From Streptomyces sp. AJS327 (GTDB lineage: Bacteria; Actinomycetota; Actinomycetes; Streptomycetales; Streptomycetaceae), in contig NZ_SKBR01000004.1 in assembly GCF_013450295.1 (NCBI RefSeq), positions 609,501 to 673,500 of the forward strand: DNA of 64,000 nt. The letters run 5' to 3'. Both the position numbers and the translations under genes were made by a program. Shown here one piece after another: positions 15,993-24,417 of the stretch; positions within the stretch are counted from its first letter, which is position 1; each line of letters begins with the position of its first letter. Under the pieces are notes generated by a model. That model saw only the letters and a program-made list of their open reading frames with translations, had not been told where the DNA came from and did no database searches.

Positions 15993-16814
15993 ATGTTCAC
16001 CATCGGAGACTTCGCCCGGCACGGCAGCGTCTCGGTCCGCATGCTGCGGCACTACGACGCCATAGGTCTGCTGCGCCCCGCCCACACCGACCCCGTCACC
16101 GGGTACCGCTTCTACGAGGCGGCCCAGCTCAGCCAGCTCAACCGCGTCATCGCGCTGAAGGATCTCGGGTTCACGCTCGACCAGGTCCGCTCGATCCTGG
16201 ACGAACGCGTCGACGTCGAGCACCTCTGCGGCATGCTGCGGCTGCGGCGGGCGGAGCAGGAGGCGGCGGTGGCCGAGGGGGCCGCGCGGCTGACGCGGGT
16301 CGAGGTGCGGCTCCGAACCATCCAGCGAGAGGGCCACATGAACGAGCAGGACGTTGTCGTGAAGACGCTGCCACCGGTGCGGGTGGCGGAACTCAGCGGT
16401 ACCGCCGAGGGGTTCGGACCGGAACACATCGGGCCGGTCATCCAGCCGCTGTACGAGGAGCTGTTCCGGCGCCTGGAGCGGGCCGGGGTCACCCCCTCGG
16501 GTCCCGGCGTCGCTTACTACGAGTGCGCCGAGGACGACGTGGCCGTCACCGTGCACGCCGGGGTGACGGTCTCGGCCGCGCCGGACGCGCGGTACGACTT
16601 CGACGTTGTCGACCTGCCCGGGGTGGAGCGCGCGGCGACGACCGTGCACCACGGCTCGATGGACCGGGTCGCCCCCACGCACCAGGCCCTCGGCCGCTGG
16701 ATCGAGGCCAACGGCTACCGCTCGTACGGGAACTCCCGTGAGCTGACGCTGGAGTGCGACGGTGACCCGGAGACCTGGGTGACCGAACTCCAGGAGCCGG
16801 TCGTCCCCGCCTGA
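15993..16814 (+). CDS. MerR-family regulator with GyrI-like effector-binding domain
   Basis: The 273-residue protein has an N-terminal winged-helix MerR domain (MFTIGDFARHGSVSVRMLRHYDAIGLLRP), a dimerisation helix to about residue 115, and a C-terminal GyrI/BmrR-type ligand domain (VVVKTLPPVRVAELSG to the end). BmrR relatives bind small hydrophobic or cationic compounds and activate efflux genes. No pump is adjacent on this strand, so the target is unknown. The upstream sequence CTTGACC at 15952-15958 could be a -35 box with the long spacing typical of autoregulated MerR promoters. Hairpins after groEL separate it from the chaperonin. Confidence 0.85.
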   Translation: MFTIGDFARHGSVSVRMLRHYDAIGLLRPAHTDPVTGYRFYEAAQLSQLNRVIALKDLGFTLDQVRSILDERVDVEHLCGMLRLRRAEQEAAVAEGAARLTRVEVRLRTIQREGHMNEQDVVVKTLPPVRVAELSGTAEGFGPEHIGPVIQPLYEELFRRLERAGVTPSGPGVAYYECAEDDVAVTVHAGVTVSAAPDARYDFDVVDLPGVERAATTVHHGSMDRVAPTHQALGRWIEANGYRSYGNSRELTLECDGDPETWVTELQEPVVPA

Positions 16815-16986
16815 CCGGCTTCCGACCACCCCTGACCGCCCTCTGTCCGGCTCCTGAGCTACCCCTGGCCGGTGAGGACCGTCTCCTGGGGGCGGGCCGG
16901 TCGACCGGCGGATTGACGGATCCGGCAGCCCGGTTGGGCAGGTGCGTGGCCGTTGGCCGGGCGGAGGGAGGCGGGTGGTCGGCCGG

Positions 16987-17658
16987 TCAGGAGGACGGGC
17001 GTTCGGCGCGGTCCCAGTCCAGCATCCGGTAGATGTACTCGGCGCCGAGCCCGTAGGTGCCGCCGTGCGTCCGGGCGATGTCCCCGACGGCGGACGAGGT
17101 CGCGGTCCTGGCCCAGTCCCGCTGGAGTTCCAGCAGGTACTGGAGCCAGGTCAGCGGCGCGACCCCAGCCAGCATCAGACGCTGGATGGCTCGTTCGTGC
17201 GCCTCGGTGCTGACGCCCCCGCAGGCGTCGGCGACGACGTAGACGTCGAACCCCTCGTCGACGGCGCAGAGCGCGGGCAGGACCACGCAGACCTCGGTCC
17301 ACAGCCCGGCGAGCACGAGTTTGGGGCGGCCGGCCTCGTTGACGCGCAGCCGCACCCGCTCGTCCTCCCACGGGTTCATCGTCGTGCGGTCGATCCAGGT
17401 GTCCGCGTCGGGGAACACCTCGCGGACGCCCTGGAACAGCGGCCCGCTGAAGTGCCGTTCCATGACGGTGGTGACGATGGTCGGCACCTCGAACAGCGCG
17501 GCTGTCCTGGCCAGTCCGTGGGTGGCGTTGATGACCATCTCCATCGAGTGCGAACCGACCGCGAACCCCATCTGGCTCTCGTGGTCGATCAGCATCAGTG
17601 TGTGGTTGGTCGGGGTCAGCAACCGGTCCGATACGGGTGCCCTGTGTGCCGTGCTCAC
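16987..17658 (-). CDS. Isochorismatase-family hydrolase (YcaC-like)
   Basis: The 223-residue cysteine hydrolase of the isochorismatase fold has the early Asp in LMLIDHESQMGF and the catalytic cysteine in AGLWTEVCVVLPAL. The sequence GFDVYVVADACGGVSTEAHERAIQRL is typical of the YcaC/hydrolase branch, which forms octamers. The real substrate of YcaC-type enzymes is unknown, with amide or carbamate-type ureido compounds proposed. The GTG at 17658 is chosen because AGGAGG lies 6 nt upstream. The open frame continues far upstream but with Pro/Arg-rich non-protein sequence. The gene stands alone between convergent and divergent neighbours. Confidence 0.85.
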   Translation of the reverse strand: MSTAHRAPVSDRLLTPTNHTLMLIDHESQMGFAVGSHSMEMVINATHGLARTAALFEVPTIVTTVMERHFSGPLFQGVREVFPDADTWIDRTTMNPWEDERVRLRVNEAGRPKLVLAGLWTEVCVVLPALCAVDEGFDVYVVADACGGVSTEAHERAIQRLMLAGVAPLTWLQYLLELQRDWARTATSSAVGDIARTHGGTYGLGAEYIYRMLDWDRAERPSS

Positions 17659-18097
17659 GGTGTTCCTCCTGCGCTCCTGGTGTGCCTGACCCCGGCGTGC
17701 CGGACCGGGCGGAGGCCTCGCCCGTCCGCCCGGTCCCGTCCGCCCGGCCTGTCCGTCCCGGCCTGTCCGTGCTGTTCGCCCCCGCTTCCACCCCGATGGG
17801 TCACCGTCCGGTCTGGCCGTTTCCAACTGTTCGGCCTGTTCGGCCTGTTCGGTCTCGTCCGGCTGGTCACCCGGGGTGTCCGAGGTCACGGGGTGTCGGG
17901 ACGTCGAGGCGTCGGGCCGCCGGACCGCTGGAGGTGGGCGAGGTGGGTGGTGAGGGGCGGGGAGTGGTCCCTTCCGGGTGGTGTGCCGGGTGTCCGGCGG
18001 GTCGGCTCGGATTGTCGACGCCGTCGCCCGCCGGGCCAAGCACCGTCCACCCACGGCGCGCCCGCCCGGCGCTGCCCTCTTGGCCGGAGCCGTGGGG
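17659..18097. other. Intergenic region, short tandem repeat only
   Basis: About 440 bp. At 17827-17852 the 9-mer CTGTTCGGC is repeated nearly three times. No gene or hairpin stands out. The promoter of the isochorismatase gene should be near 17670-17720. Confidence 0.45.
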
Positions 18098-20146
18098 TCA
18101 GACGCCGGCGGGGGTGCGGGGGCGGGGGCCGCCCGCCGTGTCCGGGCCGTCGGGGTCGTCCGGGCCGCCGGTCCCGTCCGGTCCTCCGGCTCCGTCCGGG
18201 TCGTCCGGCTCGTCGTGTCCCTCGGGGGTGTTCGGGTCGTGCGGGGGGTGAGCCGCGACCGGGGAGCCGGGGCCGGTGTGGCGCGGACGGGCGGTGGGAG
18301 CCTCCGGGTGGAGGATCGCCGCCGGGTCCGGGCCACCGTGCGCCATGCCGGACGGATCCGGGCCACCTCTTGCCGGGCCGGACGCGGCGGCCCCGGTCCG
18401 CGGGGGGCGTCCGGTGGCTTCGGCTGGGACGGGGGTGGCGGGCGCCGGTCCTCCGGTGGCCGCCGGTGCCGGTGCCGGCGCGGACGGGGGCGCGGGTGCG
18501 GGATCGGGGGCGGCGGGGGTGGAGTGGGGGGCGACCGCCGTGCTCTCGGTGGTGGCGTTGAGTTCGGTGAGCATCTGACGGGTGAAGCCGAAGCAGTAGG
18601 TGAGCCCGAAGCCCGCCAGGTAGCCCGCGAGCAGTCCGGCGCCGTAGACCGCCGCGCTCGTGCCCAGTCCGGTGTCCCCCTTGAGGAGGGGGAACAGCGC
18701 CCAGCCCGAGGGGCCGATCGCGGTGGAGCCGACCGCGCCGCCCAACTGGTAGCAGAGACCGATGACCCCGCCGCCGACGGCACCGCCCAGGCAGGCGGTG
18801 ACGAAGGGGCGGCCGAGCGGGAGGGAGACCCCGTAGATCAGTGGTTCCCCCACGCCGAGGAACCCGGCGGGCAGCGCCGAGCGGATCGTCCGGCGGATCG
18901 AGGCGTTCTCCCGCAGCCGCAGGTAGACGGCGATGGCGGCGCCCACCTGGCCCGCTCCGGCCATCGCCAGGATCGGCAGCAGCACGGTGAATCCGTCCTG
19001 TTCGATCAGGGTGGTGTGGATGGGGATCAGCGCCTGGTGCAGCCCGAGCATGACCAGCGGCAGGAAGAGCCCACCGAGGACGAGACCCGCGACGGCTCCG
19101 CCGTGCGCGAGCAGCCAGTCGGCGAGACGGCCGATCCCGGTGGCCACCTCACCGGCCAGGAACATCAGCCCGAACAGCGTGACGAGGCCGGTGACCAGGA
19201 GCGTCACGGTGGGTGTGACGAGCACGTCCACCGCCTCGGGTACCACCCTGCGGCAGCCCCGCTCCAGGAACGTGGCCAGCAGGGCGGCGCCGAGCGCGCC
19301 GAGCACCCCGCCCTGTCCCGGGGAGAGCCGCTCTCCGAGGACGGACACCTCGGAGACCCCGGCGAAGACGATGACGCTCGCAGCCGCGCCCCCGAGTACC
19401 GGGGTACCGCCGAACTCCCGTGCGGTGTTGATCCCGACGAACACCGCGATCAGTGACATGAACCCGGCGCTGATCGCGTTCAGGGCCGGGGTCAGTCCAG
19501 GCAGCCAGCCCGCGTTGCCCAGTACGCCGCTGAGCCCCGCGACGATGCCCGCGCCGATCAGCGCCGGGATGAGCGGGACGAAGATGTTGGCGATCCGGCG
19601 GAGCAGCAGCTTCACCGGGGTCGCGTTGCGGCGCTTGCGCTCGGCGCGCAGCGCGGCCCCCTCCGCCGCCAGGCTCTCCGCCGTGGGGGCCGGTCCGTCC
19701 GCGTCGGCCGCCCCCCGGGTCGTACGGTTCGGGGTGGCGCCGTCCGGGGGCGTGCCGCCGCCGTGTGCCGTGTCGTGTGGGGGCTGGCCGTGGGGGGCTG
19801 CGGGATTGGCGGGGTGTGGGTGGCGGGGGTGGTCCGCGCCGCCGGGCGGGGCTGACGCGGGGGTGGTGGGGCCGGTCGACGCCGCGCGCTCCTCGTGGAG
19901 CAGCGCCTCGAAGGCCGGGGCGATCCGGGCGACCTTCCCGGGGCCGAGGACGATCTGGTAGGTGTCGTCCTCCACCACGCCGAGCACCGCGGGGAGCGCG
20001 GTCAGGGCCTCGTCCTGGACGAGGGAGCGGTGGACGAGGGTCAGGCGCAGGCGGGTCATGCACTGCGCGACGGAGGTGACGTTCCCGGCGCCTCCCACCA
20101 GGGGGAGAATCGCCGCCGCGATCTCACGGTGCTGCTGGTCGCTCAT
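18098..20146 (-). CDS. murP: PTS system N-acetylmuramic acid-type EIIBC transporter (MurP-like)
   Basis: The 682-residue protein fuses an EIIB domain (1-90, with phosphorylatable Cys29 in AQCMTRLRL) to an EIIC membrane domain (about 195-545, ten or so hydrophobic segments, with the substrate motif LPAGFLGVGEPLIYGV). It imports and phosphorylates its sugar, and EIIA must come from elsewhere, as for E. coli MurP. The nearby murQ etherase and RpiR regulator make MurNAc the most likely substrate. The linker (about 95-170) and the last 115 residues are long Pro/Ala/Gly/Asp-rich low-complexity stretches, unusual for a PTS permease. Confidence 0.85.
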   Translation of the reverse strand: MSDQQHREIAAAILPLVGGAGNVTSVAQCMTRLRLTLVHRSLVQDEALTALPAVLGVVEDDTYQIVLGPGKVARIAPAFEALLHEERAASTGPTTPASAPPGGADHPRHPHPANPAAPHGQPPHDTAHGGGTPPDGATPNRTTRGAADADGPAPTAESLAAEGAALRAERKRRNATPVKLLLRRIANIFVPLIPALIGAGIVAGLSGVLGNAGWLPGLTPALNAISAGFMSLIAVFVGINTAREFGGTPVLGGAAASVIVFAGVSEVSVLGERLSPGQGGVLGALGAALLATFLERGCRRVVPEAVDVLVTPTVTLLVTGLVTLFGLMFLAGEVATGIGRLADWLLAHGGAVAGLVLGGLFLPLVMLGLHQALIPIHTTLIEQDGFTVLLPILAMAGAGQVGAAIAVYLRLRENASIRRTIRSALPAGFLGVGEPLIYGVSLPLGRPFVTACLGGAVGGGVIGLCYQLGGAVGSTAIGPSGWALFPLLKGDTGLGTSAAVYGAGLLAGYLAGFGLTYCFGFTRQMLTELNATTESTAVAPHSTPAAPDPAPAPPSAPAPAPAATGGPAPATPVPAEATGRPPRTGAAASGPARGGPDPSGMAHGGPDPAAILHPEAPTARPRHTGPGSPVAAHPPHDPNTPEGHDEPDDPDGAGGPDGTGGPDDPDGPDTAGGPRPRTPAGV

Positions 20147-20629
20147 GACACTGGCGCTCTTCCGTGTGGGGGCGCGTGCTCTTGGGAGCGAACGTAGGAC
20201 ACGGAATGGTCGCTATTCGGCAGAAACGTGTCAGAAACGGAAGCAATTCGGGCACGGTCCCGGGAGTCCGTCGGGTACCCCTCCAACGGCCGAGCGGTGC
20301 GGGGCGGGCCTCAACGACGGGCGGGGGCGGGGCGACACCGCGACCGAGCGCGGTGGCCCGGTGGGCTGATGGGGGTCAGGTGGGCCGGGCGGCGCGGGTC
20401 GGCCAGCCGGGGTCCGGTGGGGCGGGCCGGCTCGGGTGAGTGGGCAGCGGGCGGCGCGTCGACGGTGCGTCACGCGCCGTCCGCCCGCACCCCACTCCCA
20501 TGGACCGGCGACCCGTCAGGCGCGGTGCTCGCCGGGCGGTCCCGGGACGGCCAGCCCCCCGGCTGGCCGTCCCCGGTCGCCGCCGCCGTACCGCGTGCCG
20601 GTGACGCTGGGTCACCGGTCCATGGGTGC
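20147..20629. other. Gap between murQ and murP
   Basis: About 480 bp. The murQ-proximal part is a nested inverted repeat (listed separately). The murP-proximal part (20170-20260) is AT-richer and probably contains the murP promoter: on the minus strand a TTCTGACAC-like -35 region and GAATAG, followed by a possible small dyad GAAT-N7-ATTC. Confidence 0.4.
20497..20626 (-). terminator. Nested inverted repeats between murQ and murP
   Basis: An outer 18-bp inverted repeat (20497-20514 with 20609-20626, one mismatch, arms starting CCCATGGACCGG) encloses a perfect 13-bp hairpin at 20544-20573 (GGGACGGCCAGCC). The right outer arm ends 3 bp before the murQ stop codon. In the transcript it could end murQ messages or act as a processing and stability element between the two genes. 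Confidence 0.65.
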
Positions 20630-21586
20630 TCAGGCCGCGGCGGCGCGGAGTGCCACCCGGAGGTGGCCGTGGGCCTCGTCGAGCAGACGGGCCGCGGTGG
20701 GGCCGTCCACGGAGCCGAGGATCGCCAGGATCGCGTGCTTCACCTCGCCGTCGGTGGCGGCGAGCGCCCGCTCGATCTCCTCGTCGCTGGCGCCCGTGGC
20801 CAGCTGGACGATCCGCCGGGAGCGCGCGCGGAGCTTCTCGTTGGACGCCCGTACGTCGACCATCAGGTTTCCGTAGGTCTTACCGAGCCGGATCATCGTG
20901 ATCGTGGAGAGCATGTTGACGACCAGTTTCTGCGCGGTTCCGGCCTTCAGCCGGGTGGAGCCCGTCAACAGCTCGGGTCCGACGACCACTTCGATACCGT
21001 GCTCCGCCTCCGCGGCCAGCTCGGAGCCCGCGTTGCAGGACAGTCCGATGGTCAGCGCGCCGTGCGCGACACGGGCGTGCCGGACGGCGCCGACGGCGTA
21101 CGGGGTGCGGCCCGAGGCGGAGACGCCGACCACGGTGTCGTCCGCCGTCAGCCGAAGGGAGTCCAGGTCGGAGGCGGCCAGTTCGGCGCTGTCCTCGGCG
21201 CCCTCGACCGAGGACACCATGGCGTCGGTGCCTCCGGCGATCAGCCCGACCACCTGTCCGGGCGCGGTGTTGAAGGTGGGTGGGCACTCGCTGGAGTCGA
21301 GCACCCCGAGGCGGCCCGCGGTGCCCGCCCCGGCGTAGACGAGACGGCCGCCGCGCGCCATCCGTTCGGCGGTCGCGTCGATGGCTTCGGCGATACGGGG
21401 CAGCTGCTGGGCCACGGCGTGCGGCACCGTGACGTCCTCGCCGTTCATGATCTTGGCGATTTCCAGCGTGGTCAGTTGGTCGATATCGGACAGGTCACTG
21501 CGGAACGCCTCGGTGGTCAACGTCTCCATCTGGGCGCGCAGGGTGCCGTTCGGCCCGGGGGCCTCGGCGTGGGAGGGCGTGGTCAT
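20630..21586 (-). CDS. murQ: N-acetylmuramic acid 6-phosphate etherase
   Basis: The 318-residue SIS-domain lyase cleaves the lactyl ether of MurNAc-6-phosphate to give GlcNAc-6-phosphate and D-lactate. Diagnostic stretches are LVYAGAGTAGRLGVLDSSECPPTF, holding the catalytic Glu, then GVSASGRTPYAVGAV, and GSTRLKAGTAQKLVVNMLSTITMIRLGKTY cut short here to the family core. The GlcNAc-6-P made would feed NagA, whose gene lies at the left end of the window. The ATG at 21586 has a GGAGAG site upstream. The ATG at 21622 would add 12 residues. The gene is transcribed toward murP. Confidence 0.93.
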   Translation of the reverse strand: MTTPSHAEAPGPNGTLRAQMETLTTEAFRSDLSDIDQLTTLEIAKIMNGEDVTVPHAVAQQLPRIAEAIDATAERMARGGRLVYAGAGTAGRLGVLDSSECPPTFNTAPGQVVGLIAGGTDAMVSSVEGAEDSAELAASDLDSLRLTADDTVVGVSASGRTPYAVGAVRHARVAHGALTIGLSCNAGSELAAEAEHGIEVVVGPELLTGSTRLKAGTAQKLVVNMLSTITMIRLGKTYGNLMVDVRASNEKLRARSRRIVQLATGASDEEIERALAATDGEVKHAILAILGSVDGPTAARLLDEAHGHLRVALRAAAA

Positions 21587-22486
21587 GGCGGTGCGGCTCT
21601 CTCCGGGCTTTCTCTGAGACATGCTCGCGGGGTTCTCGGCGTCGGTGCTCGTGGGGCGAGGTGGGTGGTGTGGTTCCCGGGCCCGCGCGTCCGCGTCGGG
21701 CGCTGTCGCGTCGGCGTCCCGGGCACCACGGTCCGCGCTCCGGGCGTTCACGTCCGTGCTGTGGGCACGGAGGTCAGTGTCCTGGGCTGGTGCGTTCGCT
21801 GGGTCTTCGGCTCGCGTTGTTCTGGGTCCGTTTCGATTCGTTGGTGGCTTCGGTCCTGGCGGATGACGGATCGCGGGTGACGGATCGAGGACGGGTGAGG
21901 GATCGCGGAGGAAGGCGAGCGGGTGACGGTCCCGCGGCCGGCGCACCAGGTACGAGGCGCCCGGCGTTCCGATGGGCGGGCGGGCCCCGGCTCGGCTCAC
22001 GGGCGGGGGCGCGCCCAGCGTCCGGACGGTGGACGGGAAGGGAACGGGCGCGTGGGCCGGGACACGGACCGCCCCCGCCGCCTTCCCCGCCCCCGACCTC
22101 GCGCGAGAGGGGCCATCGCACGACCGCCGGACGGGGGACCGGGGGCGCCGGGCGGACCGCTGGAGGGAGCGCCGGGCGGCCGAACGCCGCGACTGGGAGG
22201 GGGCGCGGGCCGGGGGCGCGGAGGGTGTGGGCGCGGGCCGGGGCTCGGCCGACGCCGCGTGAAGGGGTGGCCACCGGACGGGAGTTGATGGAGGAGGGCG
22301 CCTCGCCGCCGCCGGATGAGGGGACGGGGGGCCGAGCGCCGCTCGCGGCGGAGGGGTGGGCCCGGTGGGACGGGGCGGAGCGCCGCTCCGGCACCGGGCT
22401 ACAGTGCGGCTCCCCGGCGTCCGGATCCCCGGACGCGGGGCGGCCACAGGCGGCTCCCCGGGGGGTACGCCGGGGGGTCGATGAGG
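21587..22486. other. 900-bp gap between the RpiR regulator and murQ, no gene seen
   Basis: Open frames span this region on both strands, but their translations are Arg/Gly/Pro-rich with no hydrophobic core or motif. The stretch 21775-21850 is AT-richer and could hold the murQ promoter. The width is surprising for genes that form a single pathway. Confidence 0.45.
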
Positions 22487-23428
22487 TCAACGGGTGCGCG
22501 GGCGCGGCGAGTGACGGTGCGCCAGTGCCTCGTAGGAGGCGGACAGCGCCGGGGCGGTCGTCTCGTAGGTGCGCTGGGCGACTCCGATGAACAGACAGTC
22601 CACCACGAACAGTTGGCTCGTCCGGCTGGACATGGCGGCCGGGCGCAGCTCGCTCTCGCGGGCCGTCGAGGTCGTCAGCACGTGGTCGGCGTACTGGGCG
22701 ATCTCGCTGTCCGGGCGTCCGGTGATGGCGATGGTGACGGCGCCCCGGTCGAAGGCCACCCGAAGGGGCTCGATCACGTCAACGGTGCTGCCCGAGTGGG
22801 TGATCGCGAGCGCCACGTCCCCCGCGCGGAGCTGGACGGCGGTGGTGACGGCCAGATGCGGGTCGGCGTGCGCGTGGGTCACGCTGCCGATCCGGAGGAG
22901 CTTCTGCGACAGGTCCTGGCCCACCAGCGCGGAGTTGCCCACCCCGTAGATGTCGATGCGCCGGGCGGTGGCGAGCGCGGCGACCGCCGCCTCGACCTGC
23001 GTGGTGTCCAGCCCGGCCGCGGTGTCGGCCAGCGTCTGCTGCTCGTCCAGGGCGACCTTCGCGACGACGTCCGAGATCGGATCGTCCACCGCGATGTCGG
23101 CGGTCACCGACGGCGCGGCGCCGGAGGCCTGTTGGGCGGCGAGCCCGGCGAGGGCCAGCCGCAGATCCCGGTACCCGGGGTAGCCCAGCAGACGCGAGGT
23201 GCGGACCACGGTCGCCTCGCTGGTACCGGTGCGCTCGGCGAGCCCGGTCACGGTGAGTTGGGCACAGCCCGCCGGATCGCCCGCGACGGTCTCCGCGACG
23301 CGTTGCATCGAGCGCGTCATCGAAGGCGCCATGGTGCGGACCTTCGCAGCGAGCGCGCCGGGAGACGCGCGCATGGCGGCCGGCGTCTCGCTTCCCCGAG
23401 CGGCGAAACTTTCCTTCAGGTGGCTCAT
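22487..23428 (-). CDS. RpiR-family regulator of MurNAc/amino-sugar catabolism (MurR-like)
   Basis: The 313-residue protein has an N-terminal HTH_6 domain (MRASPGALAAKVRTMAPSM through LAERTGTSEATVVRTSRLLG) and a C-terminal SIS sugar-phosphate-binding domain (RIDIYGVGNSALVGQDLSQKL, ALAITHSGSTVDVIEPL). The family usually represses its pathway until a phosphosugar binds. With murQ and murP downstream on the same strand, MurNAc-6-phosphate is the likely effector. ATG at 23428 and GTG at 23431 are adjacent. No Shine-Dalgarno is visible and a TATGTT box lies just upstream, so the message may be nearly leaderless. Confidence 0.85.
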   Translation of the reverse strand: MSHLKESFAARGSETPAAMRASPGALAAKVRTMAPSMTRSMQRVAETVAGDPAGCAQLTVTGLAERTGTSEATVVRTSRLLGYPGYRDLRLALAGLAAQQASGAAPSVTADIAVDDPISDVVAKVALDEQQTLADTAAGLDTTQVEAAVAALATARRIDIYGVGNSALVGQDLSQKLLRIGSVTHAHADPHLAVTTAVQLRAGDVALAITHSGSTVDVIEPLRVAFDRGAVTIAITGRPDSEIAQYADHVLTTSTARESELRPAAMSSRTSQLFVVDCLFIGVAQRTYETTAPALSASYEALAHRHSPRPRTR

Positions 23429-23431
23429 CAC

Positions 23432-23764
23432 AGGCGGAACATATTTTCACTCGGAGGGGGCGGTCAAGGAGTCGCCGCGAGGAATTTCGCGCCGCTGAGC
23501 ACCGCCCGTCCCGCGTTCCGCGTCCGAACCGCCCGCCGTGGACTCGCTGTTAGCTCCAGTTCACTTGTGTGCTCTCCCGTGGAGCCGCACCGGTAGGTCC
23601 ACGCGCTCGCTGTTCACGGCCTTACGGGTGCGTGTCCACGGTTCGTGGTTCGCGTCCGTTACGAGTGTGGGGCGCGTGACGCGTGTGCGGAGCAACCCGT
23701 GGGGGCGTTCCCGTGCGCGTCCGGGCATACCGGGTCTCCGGCCGCACTCTGATCCAATGGACGG
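23432..23764. other. Upstream region of the RpiR regulator with possible operator
   Basis: At 23437-23448 GAACATATTTTC is a short AT-rich semi-palindrome in GC-rich DNA directly before the regulator start, a plausible autoregulatory RpiR site or -10 region. The rest (23450-23760) has no gene. Confidence 0.35.
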
Positions 23765-24121
23765 ATGGAACTTGAGCGGGCGCTGCACACGGCACGAGCA
23801 CGGGTCCTCGCCGACCTGGAGGCGAGCGGAGCGGCCGAGGCGGAGGTGGTCTCGCTGGTGGAGGAGGCGGTCGCCCACCGCCGGTGGTGGGTCGAACAGT
23901 GGCCGGACGGTGCCGTCTTCGTGGACGGGCTGCTCGCCCAGGACGTACAGGACGCGCTGATGGACCGGCGCGGCACCCGGTGGCCGCGCTGTCCGCTGGG
24001 CGACACCGAGATGGAACACTCCCTCGGAGTGGAGCCCGAACTCGGCGTCGACCCCCACTGGGTCTGCCCGGAGTCGGAACGCGTGGTGGCCCCCGTCGGC
24101 GCCCTCGGCGCCCGCTCCTGA
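23765..24121 (+). CDS. Conserved hypothetical protein, small and acidic
   Basis: The 118-residue protein begins MELERALHTARARVLADLEASG. It has a first helical half, a WWVEQWPDGAVFVDGLLAQDVQDALMD segment, and a Cys/His-containing end (RWPRCPLGD, DPHWVCPESERV). The pair of CP motifs with His and Asp nearby could bind a metal. I do not recognise the family. Codon periodicity is good and the frame starts with a helix-forming, protein-like sequence, so it is likely real. It is divergent from the RpiR regulator. Confidence 0.65.
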   Translation: MELERALHTARARVLADLEASGAAEAEVVSLVEEAVAHRRWWVEQWPDGAVFVDGLLAQDVQDALMDRRGTRWPRCPLGDTEMEHSLGVEPELGVDPHWVCPESERVVAPVGALGARS

Positions 24122-24237
24122 ACCACCGGGCGGACAGCGACGGTTCGGGCCGAGCCACACCCGCGAGGACCGGCCGTCCCGGCTCACCCGCCGGTCCCGC
24201 CCCCTCCGCCCGCCGAACGGCCCACACATCCGCCCGC

Positions 24238-24294
24238 CCAACGCCCCTGCCGCATCCGCCGGTTCACATCAGTCCAACGCCCCTGCCGCATCCG
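24238..24294. repeat. 21-bp direct repeat
   Basis: A 21-mer starting CCAACGCCCCTGCCGCATCC occurs at 24238-24258 and 24274-24294, in the 296-bp gap between two convergent genes. No other feature is seen in that gap. Confidence 0.6.
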
Positions 24295-24417
24295 TCCGTT
24301 CGCCCCCCCCGCGACCCAACCGCTCTTCGCCGCTCCAACGGCCCTGTGTCGGGTGGCCGTTCGGCACCGCCAACGACCTAGGGTCCTGCGGCCGTTCGGC
24401 TCCGACAGTCCGTCGTG

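Noticed and set aside
16859..17791. Alternative frame over the isochorismatase gene
   Set aside because: Its Arg/Pro-rich sequence is the shadow of the gene that carries the Asp and Cys catalytic motifs in the other frame.
21661..22590. Open frames on both strands between the RpiR gene and murQ
   Set aside because: Composition is nearly all Arg, Gly and Pro with no motif, and none has a good start site.
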